Origin: Arthrobacter antibioticus
GTDB taxonomy: Bacteria > Actinomycetota > Actinomycetes > Actinomycetales > Micrococcaceae
Reading direction: 5' to 3'
NCBI RefSeq assembly: GCF_030063205.1
Contig: NZ_JASISQ010000005.1
Coordinates: forward strand, 186,001-250,000
DNA: 64,000 bases
Shown here: positions 35,001-41,332 of the stretch, piece after piece
Position numbering within the stretch: the stretch's first letter is position 1
Layout of the letters: each line of letters begins with the position of its first letter
The notes under the pieces: generated by a model
What the model saw: the letters and a program-made list of their open reading frames with translations, nothing else
The model's database searches: none
What the model was told of the DNA's origin: nothing
Made by a program: the position numbers and the translations under genes

Positions 35001-36835
35001 TCTTCCAGGGAAAGAACATCGGCTCCGGAAGCGGTGATTCCGGCAACGATCTTGTCTTGTTGCCGTTTGAGGTTCGCCGCGTCTGCGGCACCGCGCTGCG
35101 GGCAGCCCGTCCGGACTGAGATGTTGTTTCCATCCCGATCTGAGTAGAACTGGCAGCTAGGGTTTTGATCGCCCGTGGTGGGGAAGTAGTTCTGCACATT
35201 GAACGAGGCAACTTTCAAGTTACCGCCAACGGCGATTGGTGCGGCTGCACGGGTGTTGCCGAACGCGATGGGCTGCACGGTACCCGCATTTTCGGGGGTA
35301 AGGGCCTCCAGCGGCTGGAATTTATAGGCGTTGTTGCGATTGTCAAAAATGACAGGAGCAATGAATTCAGACGTGGAGCCAACCCGCATGGGGGTGGCTT
35401 GGCTGAGCCACGGAAGTGGCGATGAGGAGCCAGGAGATTTCAGGAAACCCGTACTGGCTCCGTCGTCGAGCCTGATGGATCGGGCAGCATTCTCGGCAAC
35501 CGTGGCCTCGTAAGCAGAGGATCCAAAAGGAGCCACGGCTGTGGGCTGAACCAACGCTGTGGTTCCCGTGGCCAGGCCCAGTTCGCCGTAGTTGTTGAGG
35601 GAGTAGTTGTCGGTAATGGTGAACTCGCCCTGCGGGGCCACCAGCATGCCTTCGAGGGTTTCACGTCCGGTATCAGTAGCCGGAACCGCAATGACTGCGG
35701 CCTTGACGGCTACCGCAGCTTCGGTCAGCGGTGTCATACCGCCGTCGGGGACATCGATCTCCGTTGTTGTGTTGGCGTCTTTGGCACCTCCAAATTCCTT
35801 GACGAGGCCAGTAACTTTTACGTAGTCACCAACTTTCACTGAACCAACAGTGGCAGGAGAGTAAACGAACACGGCCTCGGAAGCCTTGTGGGTGGCCAGA
35901 TCAAGGTCACCGCCGGTGCCGGGGGTCTGGATGAAGTAGCCGCTGAAGCCGCCGGTGGGGTAAGCCGCGGTGACTATGCCCTTGGTGGTGACATTGGTGC
36001 CTTCCAATGGGCTCTTGGCGCCTTCGCCCTGGATCTCGGCGATGGTCTTGGACCCGGAGTCATCGGGTTCCGGGAGTGGTTCACTGCCGCCCTGCGTACC
36101 TGTGGGGCTGGGATCTTGTTTGCTGAAGTCAGCCGTGTTGTTGTCTGTGTCGGCGAAGGTGGTGCGGTTTAACGATGTGGTGACGCTGGCTGTCGGGGCT
36201 GCCGCGGTCTCAAAGGTGTTGGAGAGTCCATAGCCCAAAAGATCCACTACGTTGGCAACGTCAATCAGCGAGCCGGTGGCAAGATCAGCCGGCAGTTTCT
36301 CAGCCTTGTCGGAGAGGATCAGCGTGCCACCCTTACCGGAGAAGGCAAAGCTGCTGGAGTCTGAATCAACGGCGGGCAATTCCCTGCCGGCGTCTGCGTT
36401 GGAGTTACCTTTGATCAGGTAGTAATCATTGGCCTTGATGGTCCCGGAAAGCGCAGTGAGGCCGGTAGGCGCCACTGTTCCCGTTGCTGAACGGTACTGC
36501 AACGACCAGCCGTCAAGGCTGATATCCGCCTCGGTGGGGTTGTACAGTTCAACGAACTTATTTTTATAGACGGCGTTGGTACTGCCGCCATTGAGATATG
36601 CCTCGTTGATCACCACAGCAGGTGCGGTGGCGGATAGGGCGGCGGCTGCGGCCGGTGGCTCTGCCGAAGGGCCGGCTGAGGGGAGGGGCTCGCTTGGCTT
36701 AAGCTCCGACGTCGTGCTGTCAGGGCTTGCAGGTTCACCAGTAGCCATAGCGGGTGAGATTGCCAATGGTGCCGCGGCTAGACCAAACGCCAGGAGGGCG
36801 CCCAATCCTGCCTTGATAAGGGTATTGCTCGTCAT
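32075..36835 (-). CDS. Cell-wall-anchored nuclease/5'-nucleotidase (lamin-tail, EEP nuclease, UshA-type), LAxTG sortase signal
   Basis: A 1,586-residue surface enzyme. Order: signal peptide (1-31, ending PAMA); lamin-tail domain (about 60-185, VVINEAYLNGG, KFVELYNPT); OB-like segment (about 260-370, IAEIQGEGAKSPLEG); endonuclease/exonuclease/phosphatase domain (about 540-870, KVASFNVQNYF, LLMGDFNAYG, SDHDPVLVG); metallophosphoesterase and nucleotidase C-terminal domains (about 880-1380, INDFHGRID, AAGDNIG, GNHEFD, FTGHTHK, NPGGLRADL); Ig-like segment; then LASTG, a membrane helix and RRKGARR. LAxTG is the class E sortase type. It would degrade extracellular DNA and release phosphate from nucleotides. 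Start set at MTSNTLIKAG after GGAG. Confidence 0.93.
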   Translation of the reverse strand: MTSNTLIKAGLGALLAFGLAAAPLAISPAMATGEPASPDSTTSELKPSEPLPSAGPSAEPPAAAAALSATAPAVVINEAYLNGGSTNAVYKNKFVELYNPTEADISLDGWSLQYRSATGTVAPTGLTALSGTIKANDYYLIKGNSNADAGRELPAVDSDSSSFAFSGKGGTLILSDKAEKLPADLATGSLIDVANVVDLLGYGLSNTFETAAAPTASVTTSLNRTTFADTDNNTADFSKQDPSPTGTQGGSEPLPEPDDSGSKTIAEIQGEGAKSPLEGTNVTTKGIVTAAYPTGGFSGYFIQTPGTGGDLDLATHKASEAVFVYSPATVGSVKVGDYVKVTGLVKEFGGAKDANTTTEIDVPDGGMTPLTEAAVAVKAAVIAVPATDTGRETLEGMLVAPQGEFTITDNYSLNNYGELGLATGTTALVQPTAVAPFGSSAYEATVAENAARSIRLDDGASTGFLKSPGSSSPLPWLSQATPMRVGSTSEFIAPVIFDNRNNAYKFQPLEALTPENAGTVQPIAFGNTRAAAPIAVGGNLKVASFNVQNYFPTTGDQNPSCQFYSDRDGNNISVRTGCPQRGAADAANLKRQQDKIVAGITASGADVLSLEEVENSAKFSKDRDNAMSLLVAALNEKTPDTWAFAKSPATRPALANEDVIRTGFIYKKNVAVPVGDSVILDDAAFTGVARQPLAQSFKLIGAADSTKLLLIVNHFKSKGSALPGDNDEGQGNSNKARTAQATALVKFSTDLQQVQETNKVLLMGDFNAYGFEDPIMVMKDAGYVGQNSKTGKHSYSYGGMVGSLDHILASPAANSLITGADIWNINSAESVAMGYSRYNTNITNFYTPDQFSASDHDPVLVGLNMSMQPVGTKEINLLNINDFHGRIDKNTVKFAGTVEQLRAASGDANTAFLAAGDNIGASLFASASQEDKPTIDVLNALGLDASAVGNHEFDKGYTDLDGRVTEAAKWNYLGANVYAKGTTTPVLDEYKIITVNGVKVAVIGAITQETPTLVTPAGISQLEFGDPVEAVNRVAKKIADGKLADVIVAEFHEGAGMGTPDGATFEEEVAGGGAFANIVNNTSPLVNAIFTGHTHKQYAWDAPIPGVSADAALKTRPILQTGSYGENIGQVQLFVDAQTNAVTAYTQQIVPRTTEDDAALAAEFPRVKEVQAIVNKALADAKVAGSVPVGEITADITTAQTLDPVTGKYSRDDRASESALGNLVGNALLEALKAEQTGGAEIGVVNPGGLRADLLYKNEGVADGVISYGNANAVLPFVNNLYTTSLTGAQVKTMLEQQWQTNADGTIPSRPFLNLGLSDNMDYTYDSTRELGDHITSVVINGAPLELERSYRVGTFGFLVTGGDNFRVFSDGANTKDSGLIDRDAWIAYLSEKSITAPIAPDFSRRGVDVIDAPATVSAGQKLSIGLAKLDLTSLGVTKSTKVTLRYEPAGSGGGTGFAVLAAAVLPAELGSFPVSDGAATLNFTVPQELNAGRFTITTDAGTYARLPITIPVTSAAEVPTTAPANPGATAGASPGAGAGSEAGPNGSGNLASTGATVLPLGLGALVLVGAGVGIAAASRRKGARR

Positions 36836-37169
36836 GTCTCCAACTCTCGAAAGTGCGGCACGTCCTTGTGCCATGAGTGATGATGAACCTCAGTTCTCGA
36901 TTAAGGAAAAAATGCGAACTAATCCCCCGACCAATCCTGCAGGAACGTGTTTGAGCTAAACACATAGAGGTGAGTCAGTCATGAACGGAACCTTGCGGTC
37001 AAGTAAACCCTGCATGGTTGTTAGGAATTGGTTGTGATTGTCAACGAACGTGAGTTTGCCCAGGGGTTAAATGAGCCAGTGTTCGATTGCCTGACCTTTG
37101 GGCTAGGACGTGATTGGGGCTCCTCGGGCCGGGTCCTCAGACGGGGCGGCGGGCGCGTACCAGATAAAG
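36836..37169. other. Intergenic stretch upstream of the surface nuclease
   Basis: No gene is supported. It must hold the nuclease promoter on the minus strand. A weak PHO-box-like pair on that strand (GTTCATGACTG next to ACTCACC, around 36970) is suggestive only. Confidence 0.4.
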
Positions 37170-37210
37170 AAAAAGGGAAGCAATCTCATGAAGAGATTGC
37201 TTCCCTTTTT
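37170..37210 (-). terminator. Terminator of tRNA-Ser(TGA)
   Basis: Perfect 18-bp stem AAAAAGGGAAGCAATCTC with a 5-base loop and T run, immediately downstream of the minus-strand tRNA. Confidence 0.95.
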
Positions 37211-37215
37211 ACGCG

Positions 37216-37303
37216 CGGAAGGTAAGAGATTCGAACTCTTGGTACGGGGTTACCGCACACTGGTTTTCAAGACCAGCTCCATCGGCCGCTCGGACAACCT
37301 TCC
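37216..37303 (-). tRNA. tRNA-Ser (anticodon TGA)
   Basis: 88-nt class II tRNA: acceptor GGAAGGT with ACCTTCC, anticodon loop CTTGAAA giving TGA, long variable arm, T loop TTCGAAT. CCA not encoded. Confidence 0.96.
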
Positions 37304-37398
37304 TTACCCTAGTAGTGTTTCATAAGCAGGGCCGAGCTACCAAAATGAACGCCGGCAGGGCTAAGCATCACAGGTACTTAAGGGCAACGGAGAAGGTC

Positions 37399-38382
37399 AT
37401 GAAGGCAATTTTTACAACGGGCGCAGGTGGGCCTGAGGTTCTGACACTGGCTGAGACGCCAGGACCGGTCCCGGGGGTCGGCGAGGTGCTTATTGATGTG
37501 ATTGCCGCTGGAATCAACCGCGCTGACGTGCAACAACGGCGTGGTTTTTACCCTCCTCCGCCAGGCGCCTCAGAGATTTTGGGCCTCGAAGTGTCAGGCC
37601 GGATTGCCGGTTTTGGTCCGAATGTCACCAAGCCGTTTAGCGTGGGTGAGAAGGTTGTGGCGTTGCTCACAGGTGGCGGGTATGCGGGTCAAGTAGCTGT
37701 CCCGGCGGGGCAGGTCTTGTCATTGCCGGAAGGCATCGATGTCATTTCTGCTGCAGCATTGCCGGAGGTTGCCGCCACGGTGCACTCGAACCTGTTCATG
37801 ACAGCGCAGCTTCAGCGCGGGGAGTGCGTGCTCATTCACGGCGGCGCCGGTGGCATCGGCGCCATGGCCATCCAGTTGGCTAAAGCCGCAGGCGCCCACG
37901 TTATCGCTACAGCCGGCAGCGATGAGAAAGTTGCCATGCTCACGGGCTATCTCGGGGCCGATCTGGCGATTAACTACCGCAGCGAAGACTTCGTGGAACG
38001 TGTCAATGAATTCACCGCTGGACTGGGTGCAAACGTCATCCTGGATGTTGTGGGAGCCAAATATTTGGCCCGGAACGTTGCCTCGCTGGCCACCTATGGT
38101 CGCTTGGTGGTCATTGGACTGCAGGGAGGGGCGACGGCGGAGCTGAACTTGGGAGCGCTGCTCACCAAACGCGCGGCCATCATTGGTACCACACTGCGGG
38201 CCCGCTCCGTTGAGGAGAAAACAACCATCATGGAAGGCGTGCGCGAAAATGTGTGGCCGCTGATGAGCAGTGGGGCAGTCAAACCCATGGTGGATAAAAC
38301 ATTTCCGCTGGCCCAAGTGGCAGCCGCGCACGAGTACTTTGATTCGGGGGAGCACGTGGGCAAGGTACTTCTAACGCTCTAG
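37399..38382 (+). CDS. Zinc-independent quinone oxidoreductase (MDR superfamily)
   Basis: The 327-residue medium-chain reductase has an N-terminal GroES-like domain (MKAIFTTGAGGPEVLTLAETPGP, AAGINRADVQQRRGFYPPPPGAS, GLEVSG) and a Rossmann domain with HGGAGGIGAMAIQLAKAAGAHVIAT. Zinc ligands of alcohol dehydrogenases are missing, so NADPH-dependent quinone or enal reduction (PIG3/QorA-like) is expected. ATG at 37399 follows GGAGAAGG; the longer open frame upstream overlaps nothing useful and lacks a site. Single gene after the tRNA. Confidence 0.91.
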   Translation: MKAIFTTGAGGPEVLTLAETPGPVPGVGEVLIDVIAAGINRADVQQRRGFYPPPPGASEILGLEVSGRIAGFGPNVTKPFSVGEKVVALLTGGGYAGQVAVPAGQVLSLPEGIDVISAAALPEVAATVHSNLFMTAQLQRGECVLIHGGAGGIGAMAIQLAKAAGAHVIATAGSDEKVAMLTGYLGADLAINYRSEDFVERVNEFTAGLGANVILDVVGAKYLARNVASLATYGRLVVIGLQGGATAELNLGALLTKRAAIIGTTLRARSVEEKTTIMEGVRENVWPLMSSGAVKPMVDKTFPLAQVAAAHEYFDSGEHVGKVLLTL

Positions 38383-38523
38383 GACTTCTCCGTTAGTGAC
38401 CAGGCTTCCTAAGCTTTTTTGTGAACAGAAGCGTTTGCCCGTGATGTCCGGCGTCCTGGTGCCGGCACCAAGGTGGGGCTATGAAACGGGAACACCACAG
38501 GTTGCCGCTCCCAATGATTAGTT

Positions 38524-38761
38524 GTGAAAATTCCCGGTGGCGCTGGAAGCGAAGAGTTGATACGTGTTAAAGACTCAGCGAAGGCGCTTGAGCTCACACC
38601 GAACAGCGTAGAGAAATGCTGGCAGCATCCGCGCCACCACTTTCACACTCGATATCAAAAAGGTTCAGGATCCAGACCGCGGGTCCCGAGTAACCATCGC
38701 TTTCGAGGATAAGCAGCCGTTCACCCAGCCGGTCCAGATACTTCATCCTTCAAGAAGATGA
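38524..38761 (+). pseudogene. Small frameshifted gene remnant
   Basis: Two frames join at the A run in GAGAAATGC (38611-38619). Frame 1 from GTG 38524 reads VKIPGGAGSEELIRVKDSAK onward to TPNSVE; dropping one A continues NAGSIRATTFTLDIKKVQDP and then GSRVTIAFEDKQPFTQPVQI to a TGA at 38759. The second segment has good protein-like composition and is preceded in its frame by a stop, so a single-base insertion in a 79-residue gene is the simplest explanation. Family not recognised; no ribosome site seen. Confidence 0.35.
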
Positions 38762-38775
38762 CCTCCCGCCGTGAT
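38755..38775. repeat. Half copy of the GGCGGGAGGTCA palindromic element
   Basis: Reverse complement of 38755-38775 reads ATCACGGCGGGAGGTCATCT, sharing ACGGCGGGAGGTCA with copies at 14713 and 61702. The second arm is missing. Confidence 0.6.
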
Positions 38776-38782
38776 ACCGGAC

Positions 38783-38804
38783 GTTCACCCACTGTTACCA
38801 CGGC
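38783..38804 (+). promoter_or_regulatory. Possible PHO box before the metallophosphoesterase
   Basis: GTTCACCCACT followed directly by GTTACCACGGC are 11-base units resembling the actinobacterial PHO-box direct repeat (GTTCACC-type). A further GTTCACCCAGC lies at 38719. About 100 bases before the start codon. Confidence 0.45.
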
Positions 38805-38900
38805 GTCCGCTTCGTGTTGCCGATTTGGCTCATCCAGCTCTCTAATGTCGTGGGAGAACCGCGGCCCAAACAGGCGCCGCCAAACCTTAGAGGGGCAGCA

Positions 38901-40085
38901 ATGACGGCAAACACCAACCAGCCAACATTTAGTCGGAGGGCGGCGCTGGGTGCCGCTGGAACATTGGGTGCGCTGGGCATCACTGTAGCGGCCGGATCCG
39001 AGAGCCATGCGGCACGCGGGCCCAAGCCTCCCAAGCCTAGCCTCGCGTTCCGCTCCAATGGCACCTTCAAGATTGTCCAGTTCAATGACACTCAGGACGA
39101 CGAACGCACCGACCGCCGAACCATTGAACTCATGGAACGCACCCTCGACGCGGAGAAGCCCGATTTTGTAGTCATCAACGGTGACGTGATCACTGGGGGC
39201 TGTGACAACGAACTGGAGGTCAAACAGGCGCTTAACCATGTGGTGCTGCCCATGGAACGGCGCAAGATTAACTGGGCAGTGACATTCGGCAACCATGATG
39301 AGGACTCGCTTGTACAAACTGGCATGACGGAAGCCAAGATGCTTGCCTTCCTGCAAAGCTACGAGTTCAACGTAAACGCAAACTCCACGCCGGGTCTCAC
39401 TGGAACCTCCAATACACAGCTGCTCATCAAGTCAGCCAAATCCAAGGTGCCCGCCTTTGGCCTCTGGCTCATCGACACGGGGCGCTATGCGCCGGAGGCA
39501 ATCAACGGGCAGAGCTTTGAGGGCTACCCCACCTGGGATTGGGTGCGCATGGACCAGGTCAACTGGTACCGGGAAATGTCCATGGCAACGGAGCGCAAAT
39601 ACGGGAAGAAGGTGCCGTCCCTGATGTGGGGCCACATCGCCCTGCACGAGCACCGCAACATGTGGTTTGCCAGCCTTGACTCACGCCAGGAATCAGACCA
39701 CGCACGGGCACTCACTCGGCACACCATCGTAGGCGAGCGCAACGAGGACGAGTGCCCGGGTCCCATCAACTCCGGATTGTTCAGTGCGTTTCTGGAGCGT
39801 GGGGACGTGCTGGGCTACTTTGTGGGCCACGACCACGTCAACACCTACATGGGCAATTACTATGGCGTCCAGCTGGGTTACGCGCCGGGAACCGGGTTCG
39901 GGGCCTACGGCCTCCCCGGAGCCGAGCGGAACCGCCTGCGCGGTGCGCGCGTGTTTGAGCTTGATGAGAACCACCCCGGCATTTACAAGGACACGCGGGT
40001 TGTCTTTGCCAAGGACTTCGGGATCGACCTGACCGCCAATGACCAGCCGATAGAGCCGCTCCCGTTAAGTCCTGGCCAGCGCTAG
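38901..40085 (+). CDS. Tat-exported metallophosphoesterase
   Basis: The 394-residue protein has a twin-arginine signal (FSRRAALGAAG, about residues 13-23) and the calcineurin-like metal motifs in order: FNDTQ, VINGDVI, FGNHDED, WGHIALHEH and FVGHDHVN. It should act outside the membrane, probably releasing phosphate from organic esters. Start at ATG 38901 after GAGGGG rather than an upstream in-frame ATG. A PHO-box-like repeat about 100 bases upstream suggests phosphate control. Substrate unknown; C-terminal region is typical of fungal/bacterial DcrA-like phosphatases. Confidence 0.92.
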   Translation: MTANTNQPTFSRRAALGAAGTLGALGITVAAGSESHAARGPKPPKPSLAFRSNGTFKIVQFNDTQDDERTDRRTIELMERTLDAEKPDFVVINGDVITGGCDNELEVKQALNHVVLPMERRKINWAVTFGNHDEDSLVQTGMTEAKMLAFLQSYEFNVNANSTPGLTGTSNTQLLIKSAKSKVPAFGLWLIDTGRYAPEAINGQSFEGYPTWDWVRMDQVNWYREMSMATERKYGKKVPSLMWGHIALHEHRNMWFASLDSRQESDHARALTRHTIVGERNEDECPGPINSGLFSAFLERGDVLGYFVGHDHVNTYMGNYYGVQLGYAPGTGFGAYGLPGAERNRLRGARVFELDENHPGIYKDTRVVFAKDFGIDLTANDQPIEPLPLSPGQR

Positions 40086-40349
40086 TTTTTTTGGCCTTCA
40101 GACAGGGCCCGTGGTGAACTCCTGCCGCGGGCCCGGATGTGCAAGTGAGCCTTGAACTTTCATCCCGATCTGGTGTGAGGTGGTGAAGTGAGCTTGTGTG
40201 CCCTGTCACCTGAGTACCGCTGGCGTCGGGTATTTGGTCAAAAGATCTGCCATAGCCTAGTGGTGAAAGTGGGAAACGATCACGCATTTCTGGGTGGTGC
40301 GGGTCAGGGGGCTGTGGCCCCAGAATGCGGGTGGCGGCCGTGGTGGCCC

Positions 40350-40449
40350 TCTTGGCGAGGTCGTCCCCAATTCCGCACGCGTACAGTATTTTTCCTTCTA
40401 TGCCGACGACGGCGATGTCGTGGTGTCCTTTTGCACTGTCGATTCCGTA
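40350..40449 (-). pseudogene. Fragment of an IS110-family transposase N-terminus
   Basis: The minus strand encodes YGIDSAKGHHDIAVVGIEGK followed by ILYACGIGDDLA. This matches the DEDD-type N-terminus of IS110 transposases (GIDWAxxHHDVAxVDxxGxxxxxxRIGDD). A stop lies three codons upstream and the similarity ends after about 32 residues of an expected 400. No flanking terminal repeats were recognised. Confidence 0.5.
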
Positions 40450-40872
40450 CCGCGACTAAATCGGCATTGCCGTTCAACACGACCAATTCGCTGGCGTGGA
40501 GCAACACTTGGACCTGATGAAAGACCACGCTGGCCTTTGCGGGCCCTGCATTATTGGGATGATTCTGGGCGTTGCCCATGACACTGAGCTCGGCGAAGGA
40601 ATCAACCTCGGGAACGCGAACCATGTGGTTGCGGCGGAACCAACCGCACAGCCCCGTGAAGCCTCCCCCGTCTTACGCCTGTCGGCTTCAACGCTCGAGC
40701 GGCTGAACCCGATCACGGTGACGCCGGCAGACTTGAGACTGACGTACCGGATCCTTCCCGGTCGGAGCACCATGGCGCACCTCGGGACGCCGTCATGCTC
40801 GCCTGGTAGCTGGTCAAAGATTCTTTCCTGAGTGTGCCGGCGTTTCTTTGGTGGACCAGGATCCGAACTTTA

Positions 40873-40928
40873 CCCAGCCAAGCCAAACCCGGCCAAGCCA
40901 AACCCAGCCAAGCCAAACCCAGCCCTGG
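40873..40928. repeat. 15-bp tandem repeat, about 3.7 copies
   Basis: Units CCCAGCCAAGCCAAA, CCCGGCCAAGCCAAA and CCCAGCCAAGCCAAA, then a partial CCCAGCC. Non-coding, strand-biased (C/A-rich). Confidence 0.93.
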
Positions 40929-41269
40929 AGAGTTGCACAATATTCAACTGCTGAGCTCACCAAAATCGTCACTCGTGTTACTACCCTCGTCATCTCAGCT
41001 ATGCCGTTGCGGTGGAGCAGTGCCAAAACAAAAAACTGCCCGGGGTATGTAGCCCACTGCCCGTCATATGATGTTGAATCCAAGGGGGCGCTACTGGCTG
41101 ACATGTTTTCCATACAACGCGGCTCCCGGATGTTTCCTTGGTTGCACATGGTGATCCGGAGGGCTTTGGTTCCGCCCTTCGTTGCGGCTGACCTTCCTGC
41201 AATGCGTCATTCGGCGCTAAAAAACTGCCGCTGGGCGATCAGTGCTCTAAGCGTGAGTGACATACGCCA

Positions 41270-41285
41270 TGTGGTGCGAACCACA
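41270..41285. promoter_or_regulatory. CRP/GlxR-like palindrome before cstA
   Basis: TGTGGTGCGAACCACA has 6-bp perfect arms and fits a TGTGG-N6-CCACA variant of the GlxR/CRP motif, 48 bases before the cstA start. cstA is CRP-controlled in E. coli. Confidence 0.6.
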
Positions 41286-41332
41286 CTGCTACCCTCAAAT
41301 CGCCGTAGTTATGTCTTAACGTAGGGAAAATC

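Larger units (their letters stand above)
38383..38900. other. Gene-poor stretch before the metallophosphoesterase
   Basis: Holds a frameshifted gene remnant (38524-38761), half of a dispersed palindrome (38755-38775) and a possible PHO box (38783-38804). No intact gene is supported. Confidence 0.6.
40086..41332. other. 1.25-kb region with no intact gene
   Basis: Open frames here on both strands lack ribosome sites and recognisable folds apart from an IS110-like fragment (40350-40449). It also contains a 15-bp tandem repeat and, at its right end, the cstA promoter. The mixture looks like a decayed mobile-element site. Confidence 0.6.

Noticed and set aside
32091-36959. Many plus-strand open frames opposite the surface nuclease
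   Set aside because: They are shadows of a high-GC coding strand without ribosome sites or domains.
40496-40831. 111-residue open frame on the plus strand
   Set aside because: No ribosome site, no recognisable fold, and it lies in the decayed region; likely chance in GC-rich DNA.
40713-41149. Repetitive frames (GLAWLG or PSQTRPSQTQ repeats) over the 15-bp repeat
   Set aside because: These are readings of a non-coding tandem repeat in several frames at once.
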